Source: JBFMFR01 sp040752025
Lineage (GTDB): Bacteria > Chloroflexota > Anaerolineae > Anaerolineales > UBA4823
Assembly: GCA_040752025.1 (NCBI GenBank)
Contig: JBFMFR010000038.1
Span: forward strand, 1-64,000
DNA: 64,000 bases
Direction of reading: 5' to 3'
Shown piece by piece: positions 33,697 to 43,084 of the stretch. The translations under genes and the position numbers were made by a program. The notes beneath the pieces are model-generated. The model saw only the letters and a program-made list of their open reading frames with translations. It was not told the DNA's origin and did not search any database. The first letter of the stretch is position 1. Each line of letters starts with the position of its first letter.

Positions 33697-34191
33697 CTAG
33701 TTCTTGCTGGTGATGTCGGCAGCTTTGCCCTCGATCATCTTGGGGGACTCGCTGCGCACCTGGATGCGGCGCGGCTTAGCTTCCTCTATCTTCGGCAAAT
33801 GCAGAGTCAGGACACCCGCCTCGTAGCTGGCTTCGATATGCTCTGAATCTACCGTAGAAGGCAGCGAGATACTGCGGACGAAGCTGCCAAAGCGGCGCTC
33901 ACGCAGCAGATAGCGGCGATCTTCAGCTTCCTTGGCTTCAGTCGTCTCCCCTTTGATGGTCAGCACGTTGTTGGTATAAGTGATCTCCAGATCCTTGGGA
34001 TCGATACCGGGCAAAGAAGCCTTTACCTGGAATGCGTTCTCTGTCTCAGCCACATCCAGCGCTAAGTCCCAGTCGGAAACTTGCGCCCAGTTTGCCGACG
34101 GGTTGACAAAAGCGCTCTCGAACAACTGGTCCATCGCATTGCGTAGGGTCATCATCTCACGGAAAGGATCCCACCGAATTAAGTTGGACAT
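33697..34191 (-). CDS. Small heat-shock protein (Hsp20)
   Basis: A 164-residue holdase chaperone. The alpha-crystallin domain covers about 50-145 (FQVKASLPGIDPKDLEITYT, FVRSISLPSTVDSEHIEASY, GVLTLHLPKIEEAKPRRIQV) and includes the terminal I-x-V motif. The start at 34191 (MSNLIRWDPFREM) is supported by a strong AGGAGG site 7 nt upstream; the longer frame to 34287 is not needed. No CIRCE element was found in the upstream region. It lies 147 bp beyond the IPK gene on the same strand and may have its own promoter. Confidence 0.93.
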   Translation of the reverse strand: MSNLIRWDPFREMMTLRNAMDQLFESAFVNPSANWAQVSDWDLALDVAETENAFQVKASLPGIDPKDLEITYTNNVLTIKGETTEAKEAEDRRYLLRERRFGSFVRSISLPSTVDSEHIEASYEAGVLTLHLPKIEEAKPRRIQVRSESPKMIEGKAADITSKN

Positions 34192-34338
34192 AGCAAAACC
34201 TCCTATCTCTACAATCTTTTTCGATCTTCGTGCAAGTTGGGTTTGCAGATAAGACTGCATTCCTGCGCTGCAAGCATATCTTAACAAACTCGTGTAAGAA
34301 TCGGATCGGAGGAAAGTATGCGTTGTATATGATTCGAT

Positions 34339-35181
34339 TCAATCGCGATGGATCGAGGTGCCTACGGCTTCTCCCAACAAAGCCTTCTGCAGCGTGCCCG
34401 GGATTTCCCCCGAAAAGATGACCACTTGCAGGCCCGGAATCTGCTGGACCAGCCGCAGGCTTTGCGCCACTTTGCTGCGCATGCCGCCGGTAACGTCAAC
34501 CGCCGCCGAAGCGCCGATGGCCGCTTGCTCCAGGCCGGCCGGGGTGAGGGCTGCCAGTAAATGCGTGTTGGCCGGGTAATCTGCCCATACGCCCTTCTCT
34601 AACCCGGCCAGCAAGATGCGCTGCGGGCGCAACGCCTGCGCCAGGTACTCGAACAGGTCTTCGGTGGACAGGATCGTACCGCCGCGCTGGCGGTCGAAAG
34701 CCACGTCGCCATACACCACCGGCAGCAAACCGGCTTGCAAGGCAGCTTGCAGCGGAGCCAGGTTCCACTCGAGCACCTTCCCGTCGCCAGCAGTGACGCA
34801 GGCAGATGGCGGGAAAGACACGGCAGGCAGACCGGCCTGACCCAGGGCGTCCACAACCAGGCGGTGCAGGCTGGCCGCGTCGCGCCAGACTTCGATAAAG
34901 CCCTGCCACTCTTGCGGTGTATGCACACCCTGCCGGGTTCCATAGCGCGCCGCTGCCACGTGCCCGAAAGAGCCTGATCCATGTCCCAAGATCAGTTCCC
35001 CACCAGGCTCCCCCTGGCAGGCAACCGCGATTTCCTGCGCCAGACGCGCCAATACTTCCAGGCGCGGGGTGCGCGGGCGCAGTTTCTCGGTGATCAGGGA
35101 ACCACCCAGCTTGAGGAACTGCAAGCCGTCCACACGCTGTGGTTGGCGCGGCAAAGCCTCATCCGCCACGGACAGGCTCAT
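34339..35181 (-). CDS. Isopentenyl phosphate kinase
   Basis: A 280-residue amino-acid-kinase-fold protein that would phosphorylate isopentenyl phosphate to isopentenyl diphosphate in the alternative mevalonate pathway. Key segments are FLKLGGSLIT, GHGSGSFGHVAAARYG (His74, the IPK-diagnostic histidine), VSFPPSACV, LLPVVYGDVAFD and DVTGGMRSK. It overlaps the end of the mevalonate kinase gene by 23 nt, so the two are cotranscribed and functionally linked. The missing enzymes (mevalonate phosphate decarboxylase and others) are not in the window. Confidence 0.92.
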   Translation of the reverse strand: MSLSVADEALPRQPQRVDGLQFLKLGGSLITEKLRPRTPRLEVLARLAQEIAVACQGEPGGELILGHGSGSFGHVAAARYGTRQGVHTPQEWQGFIEVWRDAASLHRLVVDALGQAGLPAVSFPPSACVTAGDGKVLEWNLAPLQAALQAGLLPVVYGDVAFDRQRGGTILSTEDLFEYLAQALRPQRILLAGLEKGVWADYPANTHLLAALTPAGLEQAAIGASAAVDVTGGMRSKVAQSLRLVQQIPGLQVVIFSGEIPGTLQKALLGEAVGTSIHRD

Positions 35182-36124
35182 CTTTCTGCACGAGTGTGAT
35201 CAGAGCGCGCCGGGCGCCAGCCCGCTCGAGGGCCCGGGCCACAGCCTGGGCATTTTCGGGCTGCACCAGGGCGATCATATTGCCGCCCCGCCCGGCGCCG
35301 GACAGCTTAGCTCCAGAGGCCCCTGCAGCCCGGGCAGCTTCCACCAGGTGATCCAGTTCTGCGCAGGATACGCCCATCTGGCGTAAGAGGGCGTGGTTTT
35401 CATCCATCAAGGCGCCTAGGGCCTGGGGCTGCCCGGCTTCGATAGCAGCGCGCGCCGCCTGCGCAATTTGCCCCACGCCATCGAAAAGCAGTTCGTATCG
35501 AGCTGGTTCTGACTGCCAGGCGCGGCGCAGATCGCCCACGGCAATGGCCGTTGGGCTGGCAAGGCCGGTATCCCCAACCACCATCATGAAGGGACTCGGC
35601 AGATGCAGCGTTTCGACCGGCTGGCCGCGCACGAAATATACCGGCAGCGCATAAGTGATCACGGTATTATCGATACCTGACGGCGTGCCGTGGTACAGTT
35701 TCTCAACTTCGTAGGCCAACGCAGAGACACGTTCGTCTGACAAAGTCTGCCCCAGGAAAGCGGACAAGGCCCGGATCAAGGCCACTGAGACCGCCGCCCC
35801 TGACCCCATCCCGGCCGACAGCGGGATGCTGGAGGTGATGCGCAGCGTGCAGGCTGGCGGACGCGCTACCCCCAATTCGGAGAGCACCAGGCGGGCAGCC
35901 AGCGCCAGCGGGTGATCCTCACTCAGCGAGGCCAGCTCCGCCTCCAGGCCCACGTCCGGCGCCTGTATTCGCACCGTTCCTGGGGCACTCCCAGGGTTAG
36001 CTGTCACGATGGCGCGCGCTCGCACCTGGTTGACCGGGACAGCAACCGCCGGTCGCCCATATACAACCGCATGTTCCCCAAACAAAATGATCTTGCCCGG
36101 CGCGCTGGCTGTTATCGCTGGCAT
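35159..36124 (-). CDS. mvk: Mevalonate kinase (GHMP family)
   Basis: A 321-residue GHMP kinase. It starts SAPGKIILFGEHAVVYGRPA, the mevalonate kinase signature, and has the ATP-binding loop PLSAGMGSGAAVSVA, HGTPSGIDNTV (motif with the catalytic Asp) and the C-terminal KLSGAGRGGNMIAL. It phosphorylates mevalonate in the cytoplasm. It lies between a UbiA-type prenyltransferase gene (27 bp upstream) and the IPK gene (overlapping), an isoprenoid operon. Confidence 0.95.
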   Translation of the reverse strand: MPAITASAPGKIILFGEHAVVYGRPAVAVPVNQVRARAIVTANPGSAPGTVRIQAPDVGLEAELASLSEDHPLALAARLVLSELGVARPPACTLRITSSIPLSAGMGSGAAVSVALIRALSAFLGQTLSDERVSALAYEVEKLYHGTPSGIDNTVITYALPVYFVRGQPVETLHLPSPFMMVVGDTGLASPTAIAVGDLRRAWQSEPARYELLFDGVGQIAQAARAAIEAGQPQALGALMDENHALLRQMGVSCAELDHLVEAARAAGASGAKLSGAGRGGNMIALVQPENAQAVARALERAGARRALITLVQKDEPVRGG

Positions 36125-36151
36125 AAAACTAACCCAGGGTGAACTTCAAAG

Positions 36152-37033
36152 CTAAAAAATATAGAAAATCAGCAATATCGACGCGCCCCACAGCAAGACC
36201 GTCAATTGCAAGGGGCGGTCTGCCATCAGCACTTCTTCCGGGGCTCCGCCGCTGGTGCCGGATTGGAGCACGAACTGGTAACGGAAGAAACCATATAGGA
36301 CGAAGGGGATGGTCAGCATCATGACATGATTGGCGGGCAGATTCGGCGCCGAAAAAGTATACAGACTGTAAGCGATGATGGTGGTGCTGGCTGCAATGGT
36401 GATATATTGATCGAGCATGGGAATGGTATAGCCATCCAATACTTTCCGCGTCAGGTTCGCCTCACCCGCTAACAAAGCCAACTCGGCGCGACGCTTACCA
36501 AACCCGATGTACAATGAGCCCAGCGTGGTGACCACGTACAACCAGGGTGAGAAGCGCGCCACCTGGATCAATGTAACCCCCGCAGCTACGCGGAGCACAA
36601 ACCCTAACGCGATCGAAAACACATCCAGTAAATGGAAGTGTTTCAGCCACTTAGAATAAACGATGTTTTGCAGCAGGTATACCAGCGCCACCAGGGCAAA
36701 AGTTGGCGATAGCAGGTATGACAATGGGAAAAGTACGACGATCAAGGTCCAGGCTGCGCCACGCGCCACCGGCAGCGGCAGTTCCCCAGAAGCAATCGGG
36801 CGTTTCTTCTTCTTGGGATGCCGGCGGTCTGCCTCGATATCGGCCATGTCATTGATCAGGTAGACCACGCCGGAAAGCAAGCAAAAGATCGCAAAGCCCA
36901 ACATGGCGCGAAACATGGGCGGCAGGTTGTTCAAACCAAGCTGGCGATCGAACACCAGCGCGGCGAAAATGACTATGTTCTTCACCCATTGTAACGGGCG
37001 CATCGCTTTTACCAGGGCAACCAGGATTTTCAC
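36152..37033 (-). CDS. UbiA-family prenyltransferase, decaprenyl-phosphate phosphoribosyltransferase type
   Basis: A 293-residue membrane enzyme with about eight to nine membrane segments. The first Asp-rich motif NDMADIEADRRHPKKKKRP and the N-terminal MRPLQWVKNIVIFAALVF match 5-phosphoribose-1-diphosphate:decaprenyl-phosphate transferases, which use a polyprenyl phosphate acceptor. The start is taken as GTG at 37033, since AAAGGAGG lies about 8 nt before it; the frame to 37135 would overlap the divergent tlyA gene. It is the first gene of the isoprenoid operon. Confidence 0.85.
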   Translation of the reverse strand: MKILVALVKAMRPLQWVKNIVIFAALVFDRQLGLNNLPPMFRAMLGFAIFCLLSGVVYLINDMADIEADRRHPKKKKRPIASGELPLPVARGAAWTLIVVLFPLSYLLSPTFALVALVYLLQNIVYSKWLKHFHLLDVFSIALGFVLRVAAGVTLIQVARFSPWLYVVTTLGSLYIGFGKRRAELALLAGEANLTRKVLDGYTIPMLDQYITIAASTTIIAYSLYTFSAPNLPANHVMMLTIPFVLYGFFRYQFVLQSGTSGGAPEEVLMADRPLQLTVLLWGASILLIFYIF

Positions 37034-37116
37034 GCTACCGGCCTCCTTTGCAAGATGGATCCAATGATAGCACAATCTAAATAAAACTGGGATACAGACG
37101 CCGGGTGCTCCCATGC

Positions 37117-37122
37117 TAAAAT
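37117..37122 (+). promoter_or_regulatory. Extended -10 at the tlyA start
   Basis: TGCTAAAAT (37114-37122 with the TG extension) ends 6 nt before the tlyA ATG and no ribosome site is present, suggesting a leaderless mRNA. Confidence 0.4.
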
Positions 37123-37128
37123 AAGTGC

Positions 37129-37932
37129 ATGGCAAGATCTACTCAACCCAAGAAACGCCTGGACGTTCTGCTCGTGGAGCGCGGGCTGGTGGAAAGCCGC
37201 AGCCTGGCGCAGCGCCTGGTGATGGCCGGGCAGGTGCGCGTGGATGGGCAGATGGTGCTCAAACCGGCCACTGCCGTTCCAGGGGGCGCTCACCTGGAAA
37301 TCGACCAGGGTCCGCCCTTCGTCTCGCGCGGTGGAGAGAAACTGGCAGCCGCTTTACAGGCTTTCCCTGTGCAGGCGGAAGGGAAAGTGTGCGCTGATGT
37401 GGGCGCTTCTACCGGCGGCTTTACCGACTGCCTGCTGCAACACAGCGCAGCGCGTGTTTACGCCATTGACGTGGGCAAAGGCATCCTGCACTGGAAACTG
37501 CGCCAGGATCAGCGTGTCATCGTGATGGAAAACACCAACGCCCGGTTCATCGAACGACTACCTGAGCCGGTCGACTTGGTTACTGTCGACGCTTCGTTCA
37601 TCTCGCTGAAAGTGCTGCTGCCTGTGATTCACCGTTGGTTTGCCACGAATCGCGGAGAGGTGATTGCCTTGATCAAGCCCCAGTTCGAAGCCGGGCGCGC
37701 CGAAGTTTCGCGCGGCGACGGTGTCATCCGCGACTCGCTCGTTCACCGCCAGGTGCTGCAAGATGTGCTGGCTTTTGCCCGGCAAGCAGGCTTCGCGGTG
37801 TGCGGCCTGGAACGTTCGCCGTTGCTCGGCCCGAAGGGCAACGTGGAATTCCTGGCATGGCTGTACCTGCCCCCTGACCAGGCGCCTGCTGCCACGCAGA
37901 TCGATCTGGATCAGATTGTGCCCTGCGAATAA
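37129..37932 (+). CDS. tlyA: TlyA-family rRNA methyltransferase
   Basis: A 267-residue protein with an N-terminal S4 RNA-binding domain (about 9-70, RLDVLLVERGLVESRSLAQR) and an FtsJ-like SAM methyltransferase domain (about 80-250; DVGASTGGFTDCLL, VTVDASFISL, ALIKPQFEAGR). TlyA 2'-O-methylates rRNA (C1409/C1920 in mycobacteria). It is convergent with the metallophosphoesterase gene, 4 bp apart, and divergent from the prenyltransferase gene. Confidence 0.95.
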   Translation: MARSTQPKKRLDVLLVERGLVESRSLAQRLVMAGQVRVDGQMVLKPATAVPGGAHLEIDQGPPFVSRGGEKLAAALQAFPVQAEGKVCADVGASTGGFTDCLLQHSAARVYAIDVGKGILHWKLRQDQRVIVMENTNARFIERLPEPVDLVTVDASFISLKVLLPVIHRWFATNRGEVIALIKPQFEAGRAEVSRGDGVIRDSLVHRQVLQDVLAFARQAGFAVCGLERSPLLGPKGNVEFLAWLYLPPDQAPAATQIDLDQIVPCE

Positions 37933-37936
37933 AGGA

Positions 37937-38974
37937 TCACACAAAATCTACAATCAAGATATCTGGCGGGCAGTACAGGCGCAGCACCGGTTTCCCTACC
38001 CCTGCCCCGGCTGTGACGAACAGGTGGGTTCCGTTTACCACAAAGTGGCCCTGGTTGAAACGCCGTCCGTAAGCTGAAGGGACCACCAGCGGGCCCAGTC
38101 CAGGCACCTGGAACTGGCCGGCATGATAATGACCAGAGAACACGGCTTTCGCCCCAGCCCGGCTCAGATCATAGATATTGTCGGCTGTGTGTGACAGGGC
38201 CAACACGAATTCATCCGCCTGGACCAGCGGTGGAGACCAGGGAGCAGGCCCCCAGGGCGCTTCGCAACCCATCAGGAGGACTTCGTTGCCATCACCTACC
38301 TCTAAACGCCGCCAGCCATTATATAAAAGCTCGATACCAGCCTTGCTCACGATCTCGGCAATCTGCCAGGGTCCAACCCAATAATCATGATTGCCCAGCA
38401 CAGCATAGATTCCCAATCGACTGGTCAGAGGTTCCAGGACGCCGGGCAGGAGCTGTGCATAACAGGCCTCTGTGACAAAATCACCGGTGATGAACACCAG
38501 GTCGGGTTCCTCCTGGTTCAGGCGTTCAATCACATGCTGGTAATATGACAGTGGGATAGTTTCATTAACGTGCAGATCGCTTAGATGGGCCACACGTAAG
38601 CGCTCGCCATGCCAGTCTGCCGAGCGCACCTGGTAATGCCGGATGTGCAAGTCAGTGGTCGTAACCGGGCGGAACAGCGATTGCGGTGGTCCATCGACCG
38701 AGACAGGCGGGTCGCCTCGCAGCTTTTTCTGCTGCACGAGCTGTACAACTTCCCCAACACCGATGCCAACCAATACCAATAAAGGGCTCCAGGCCCACAG
38801 GGATGGCCAGGAGATATAACCCATGGTCACAAACCCACCCACGATCAGCACAAACGCCGATGGTATCGCCGTAGATTTGCGAATGCCATCCTTCAGGTAG
38901 CTGAGTGTGCGGTTGATCACAAAAATATAAACGCCGAGACCTGCCATTGCGCCGAGCAGGATAATAAGACAGAG
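37937..38974 (-). CDS. Membrane-anchored metallophosphoesterase
   Basis: A calcineurin-like phosphoesterase of about 345 residues. Three N-terminal hydrophobic segments precede a soluble domain with HLSDLHVNET (metal His/Asp), FITGDFV, AVLGNHDYW and FSGHYHAGQF. It resembles YkuE/LpxH-like phosphodiesterases with unknown substrate. The frame extends to 39064, but the Met at 38974 avoids overlap with the SulP gene. It is the last gene of the CocE-SulP operon. Confidence 0.85.
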   Translation of the reverse strand, partial: LCLIILLGAMAGLGVYIFVINRTLSYLKDGIRKSTAIPSAFVLIVGGFVTMGYISWPSLWAWSPLLVLVGIGVGEVVQLVQQKKLRGDPPVSVDGPPQSLFRPVTTTDLHIRHYQVRSADWHGERLRVAHLSDLHVNETIPLSYYQHVIERLNQEEPDLVFITGDFVTEACYAQLLPGVLEPLTSRLGIYAVLGNHDYWVGPWQIAEIVSKAGIELLYNGWRRLEVGDGNEVLLMGCEAPWGPAPWSPPLVQADEFVLALSHTADNIYDLSRAGAKAVFSGHYHAGQFQVPGLGPLVVPSAYGRRFNQGHFVVNGTHLFVTAGAGVGKPVLRLYCPPDILIVDFV

Positions 38975-39014
38975 CATGTAAGAATTTTGCCACCAGATCA
39001 ACAGCCGGAACCTC

Positions 39015-41312
39015 CTAATTCGACATTGCTTGCAACGTTTCAGTGGTGTGCAGCACACGTTCACCGAGCACCTGGGCGATAAATCTGTGGAAAGCTATTG
39101 CCAGTTGTGGATCTTCGCTTTCCATGCGCTCCATATTTTCTGCAGTCAACCGGTAGACGATGCTGGACTGGCTGGTAACCACCGTCGCAGAAGCAGGTGT
39201 GCCCAGGTACAGGCCCAACTCACCTACAATCGTACCGGGACCAGTTTTACGAATGCGCACCAGGCTGCCTTCACCTTCACACCGCACCACAACCTGCCCC
39301 TGCTCGATGAAATACAACCCCTGGCTGGGTTTGCCCTGTTGGATCAATACATAACCAGACTCAAACGACAAACGTTCCATGTAACATTCAACCGCCCGCA
39401 GCAGCGCCATTTGAGTTTGCATGGCCGGTTGCCCAGCATCATCTTGAAGCAGCCGGTCAATCAGTTCAAGCGCTTGAGGGGAGGTTGGCCGAGAAGATTC
39501 TAACCCTTGTCTGACCGTCCTGGCCCGTTCAGCCAGGCCAACCTCTGCAAAGGTCTGGATCACTTGCTCCTCGCACCATTCGACGCCATGGTCCAGGTCA
39601 GGCTCGATGCGCCAGCAGTTTTGATCCTGTTCAGTGCATACATTTCTCATCAATTGCTGCTGCATTTTGGGCGGCAGGCCGGTAAAAACCAGGACAAGCT
39701 CCTGAGTTAAGGCAAATTGTCTCAGTTTGGCAAAACCCAGGATCGCAGAAGCATCCATGCCGGTAACCCGGCAAAAATCGAGCACTACGAAGCGAGGCCT
39801 GAAGGGGTCAGAAGTATGGATGTGCCGGCGCACCTGTTCTAATAATCCATGCGCAGTTCCGAAGAATATAAACCCTTGCAGTTCGAGGATATAAATCCAG
39901 TCGCCTTTCTTGCGTAACAAACCGCGATTCAGGCGGGCGCGCTCAACATTGCTGGAAAAATTGGAGCCGGAAAGCTCGTGCCTGACCACATTCACGCGAC
40001 TGTATTCCACCACAAACAGGATCACTGCCAGCCCCAGGCCTAACCCGACCCCCGCCAGGAAGCCAATTATGTTGATGGCAATGGTGATCAAGACGACGAT
40101 CAAATATTCACTTCGCGAGAACTTGAACCAACCTTCGTACAGCCAGGTCACAAGGAAATCCGCGCCCATGAAAAACAGCAAACCGCCTAAGACCGGTGTT
40201 GGCAGGTAGCTCAAAAGCCCGCCGCCAGCCAGCAACGCCACAACACACACAGCCGCAAGAAAGATACCCACCAGGCGGCTGCGCGCCCCGGTACGAAACG
40301 CCAGCGTCGAGTCGCTGAGAACATGGTAGCCCACAATGCTGCCCCCCAGGGCGGCCACCACATTAGAAATTCCCATTACCTTGAGTTCACGATTCAGATC
40401 GACATCCTGCCCATACGCCAGTTCGACACCGGTGGTGTTGAGCAAGACCGAGATCACGCTGATGACCACCAGGGCCGCCAGATTTCCCAGTTGACCAACC
40501 ACTACCGGCCAGTTGGTCTCCGCCAGCTTTAACAAGCGCAACGGGGCCCATGGTTCAATGTGCGCTTGCGACCCCGAACCTAACAACCAGTCCTGCGCGG
40601 CGGCCTGTGCCACCGGTATGCGCGCAAACCAAAGGATGAGGTAAAAAGCCAGCACAGCAATAGCCAATGTGCCCGGCAAAATCAGGAAATGCTCGTAACG
40701 GCGCAGCAGCAGAGTCAAGGCAATTCCCAGGGCCAGGCCCGCCAGGCAGCGAACCAACCAATCCGGCTGCAGCAGCGCAGGTAAATCGACCCAACTGAAC
40801 GGGGCATTGACCGTTACAGAGATCGCTCCCTGCACCAGCAGCAGGCCCGAGCCAGCCAGGAATCCACCGATGACAGGATAGGGCACAAATCGCACCAGTC
40901 TGCCTAAACGGAAATATCCCAACAGGAAAAAGACTGCCCCGGTCAGGGCAGAAGCCAGGCAGACAGCGGCAAAAAGCGTGGGGAACAGGCTGTTTGCATT
41001 TCCAGCAGCGATGCCCCTCGCAATGCTGGCGGCTGTCAGGGCCATCAGGATGGCAGCGCTATCTTGGATACCGCAAACCACTCCAGGGAAGGCGCTCAAT
41101 AGGGCTGCCACCACGCCCAGAACGATGGAACCGAACAACATCATGCCGATCCCAGCCGGCAGAAAGCTAGAGAGCCTGCCTGTGAAGATCAACGCAGCAA
41201 ACGCGATCGACACCGTAACGGCGTTGATGCCGGCTACCAGGCCCACTGCCAGACTGGGCAAGGCTCGCTGCGGGCGAAATTCTCTAACCAGGCGTTCTAT
41301 GAGCGAGTTCAT
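39015..41312 (-). CDS. SulP anion transporter fused to STAS and cyclic-nucleotide-binding domains
   Basis: A 765-residue transporter. Residues 10-430 hold the membrane domain of SLC26/SulP proteins (about 12 segments), 470-590 a STAS domain (ELQGFIFFGTAHGLLEQVRR, VVLDFCRVTGMDASAILGF), and 630-750 a cNMP/Crp-like domain (GYVLIQQGKPSQGLYFIEQG, GTIVGELGLYLGTPASATVV). This architecture suggests anion transport regulated by a cyclic nucleotide. The ATG at 41312 overlaps the TGA of the upstream hydrolase gene (ATGA), so translation is coupled. Confidence 0.92.
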   Translation of the reverse strand: MNSLIERLVREFRPQRALPSLAVGLVAGINAVTVSIAFAALIFTGRLSSFLPAGIGMMLFGSIVLGVVAALLSAFPGVVCGIQDSAAILMALTAASIARGIAAGNANSLFPTLFAAVCLASALTGAVFFLLGYFRLGRLVRFVPYPVIGGFLAGSGLLLVQGAISVTVNAPFSWVDLPALLQPDWLVRCLAGLALGIALTLLLRRYEHFLILPGTLAIAVLAFYLILWFARIPVAQAAAQDWLLGSGSQAHIEPWAPLRLLKLAETNWPVVVGQLGNLAALVVISVISVLLNTTGVELAYGQDVDLNRELKVMGISNVVAALGGSIVGYHVLSDSTLAFRTGARSRLVGIFLAAVCVVALLAGGGLLSYLPTPVLGGLLFFMGADFLVTWLYEGWFKFSRSEYLIVVLITIAINIIGFLAGVGLGLGLAVILFVVEYSRVNVVRHELSGSNFSSNVERARLNRGLLRKKGDWIYILELQGFIFFGTAHGLLEQVRRHIHTSDPFRPRFVVLDFCRVTGMDASAILGFAKLRQFALTQELVLVFTGLPPKMQQQLMRNVCTEQDQNCWRIEPDLDHGVEWCEEQVIQTFAEVGLAERARTVRQGLESSRPTSPQALELIDRLLQDDAGQPAMQTQMALLRAVECYMERLSFESGYVLIQQGKPSQGLYFIEQGQVVVRCEGEGSLVRIRKTGPGTIVGELGLYLGTPASATVVTSQSSIVYRLTAENMERMESEDPQLAIAFHRFIAQVLGERVLHTTETLQAMSN

Positions 41313-43084
41313 CCGGCCTCTTTGCTCACCACCGCGGGTAGTTCCAGGCAACTGGGGTGATCGGCGTCATGATACAGGCTTACGTGCGCCGGACGCGCAT
41401 CCACGGCGCTCTCCTTGGCAACAACGCCTCCACTGTTGTAATTTTTCTGCAAATGGATCGAGTTCGGACAGGTAATCAGCAGGCGCAGGCGGCTGCCCCT
41501 GGAAACCTGCCGGGAAAAGAAGGTGAAACTGTCGAATTCGTAACGAGTGATTTCACCCGCTACGACCAGTTGTTCGCGCTCGAGCGAGTGGCGATAGCGC
41601 GCCCGCAGCAGATCCTGAGTCAATTGAATGTGAGAGCCATCCAGCAAAATCTCGGAAAGCGTGACCGAAAAATCTGCATCGGGTGTATCCAGGGCGATCC
41701 ACGCCACCAGCTTTACATACCCGGTGATTTCTGTATCCTGCTCGAATGGCTGGCTGTGGTAAACCAAACCATTTCCAAAAAGGTTGAACGCATAGCGCTG
41801 GTCTGTCAGATAAGCCTTGATCTCCTGGCGTTCCAATGCTGCCGGGCGCGTATCGAGTGGATCATACTCATAGTGGTCCGGCTCAGACTGCACAGGTGGC
41901 TGGTCCTGCAATATTCCCGAATGAAAAACATCTTTAGCCTGTCCGTGCGTCGAGTTTAGATACAGCTTGAGGGCCTTGTCGGAAATTGCCTCCAGGCTGT
42001 CAGCATACTTCCATGTCTCTGCGCCCATAACGTAGTAAGCGACGCGCTGCTTGAGGAATTCCGGCTTAGGACCAGCTTTGAGCGTCCAATCGTACCATTC
42101 CTTGTGGAGTTTGTTCATATCGAGCATGCAAGCCGGGCCGAACTTCAAACCGCCGAACTCCTGGTTGGGAGTACGCGTCCCGGCGTGATCCCACGGGCCA
42201 ACGACCAGGTAGTGAGCAGCTCGACCTTCATCCGAGCCATGCTGCATGTGCATGCGATAATAGTGCATTGCGCCTGGTTGGTCGCCATCGTAGTGACCGG
42301 TGATGGTCAATATCGGGATATCAATCTTGTGGTATTCCTGCGGCGTAAGCGCCATGCTGTTCCAATATTCGTCCGGTATGGGGTGCTGCATCCAGGTCTG
42401 GAAATGCGTGGAAGTATTCCCGGCCACCTGGTCCAGGTTTCGAAAAGGTGTGTGACTCAGATAGAGCTCGCGGAACTTATCGATCCAAAAAGACGCTTCC
42501 CCGAACAGGTTGGAATTCGGTGTTACGCCGCTGGTCAGGGTCAGCCACTGGATTTCATAGGGATAGAAAATGTTCTTGAAGAAGGGGAAATCCACGCCGG
42601 TGTGCGCGGCTGCCACCGGAACAATGGCTTTCAAGCCAGACGGGAACTCCTTCAACGCCATCCATTGATCGAAGCCGCCATAAGAGCCGCCCCACATGCT
42701 CACCGAACCATTGCACCAGGGTTGCTCTGCCAGCCAGGCCACCACATCATGCCCATCCCGGCCTTCGTTGACGAATGGCTCGAACTCGCCCTGCGAATTG
42801 CCCCGCCCCCGGCAGTCGACCAGTACAAAAGCGTAGCCATTCTGCGCAAAATAGTAGGCGCGCGGGTGATAAGAATCGGCAATATACGGGGTCAGTGTGA
42901 ATATCGCCGGGACAGGTTCATCTCCCTTGGGCCGGTACACCGTGGCGTTGAGCTGCACGCCATCTCGCATGGGGATGCTCAGCCCCCACTGGAAATACAC
43001 ATCACGCGCCGCGCTCAGCTCGCCCTCGCCAACCGCGTTGTGATCTTTCTCGTCCGAACCGAAGAGTAATTTAGGTAGTTGCAT
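41309..43084 (-). CDS. CocE/NonD-family X-Pro peptidase-like hydrolase
   Basis: A 591-residue serine hydrolase. The N-terminal alpha/beta domain has MRDGVQLNATVYRP, ACDGRGxGxS-like VLVDCRGRGNSQGEF and the nucleophile motif MWGGSYGG (Ser). The C-terminal jelly-roll domain (about 400-575) contains SVTLSEILLDGSHIQLTQD and SRGSRLRLLITCPNS. Similar enzymes cleave proline peptides, cocaine-type esters or beta-lactam side chains. A strong AAGGGAG site precedes the ATG. It is coupled to the SulP gene. Confidence 0.9.
   Translation of the reverse strand: MQLPKLLFGSDEKDHNAVGEGELSAARDVYFQWGLSIPMRDGVQLNATVYRPKGDEPVPAIFTLTPYIADSYHPRAYYFAQNGYAFVLVDCRGRGNSQGEFEPFVNEGRDGHDVVAWLAEQPWCNGSVSMWGGSYGGFDQWMALKEFPSGLKAIVPVAAAHTGVDFPFFKNIFYPYEIQWLTLTSGVTPNSNLFGEASFWIDKFRELYLSHTPFRNLDQVAGNTSTHFQTWMQHPIPDEYWNSMALTPQEYHKIDIPILTITGHYDGDQPGAMHYYRMHMQHGSDEGRAAHYLVVGPWDHAGTRTPNQEFGGLKFGPACMLDMNKLHKEWYDWTLKAGPKPEFLKQRVAYYVMGAETWKYADSLEAISDKALKLYLNSTHGQAKDVFHSGILQDQPPVQSEPDHYEYDPLDTRPAALERQEIKAYLTDQRYAFNLFGNGLVYHSQPFEQDTEITGYVKLVAWIALDTPDADFSVTLSEILLDGSHIQLTQDLLRARYRHSLEREQLVVAGEITRYEFDSFTFFSRQVSRGSRLRLLITCPNSIHLQKNYNSGGVVAKESAVDARPAHVSLYHDADHPSCLELPAVVSKEAG

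Noticed and set aside
34192..34338. CIRCE heat-shock operator upstream of Hsp20
   Set aside because: No TTAGCACTC-type inverted repeat is present in the spacer.
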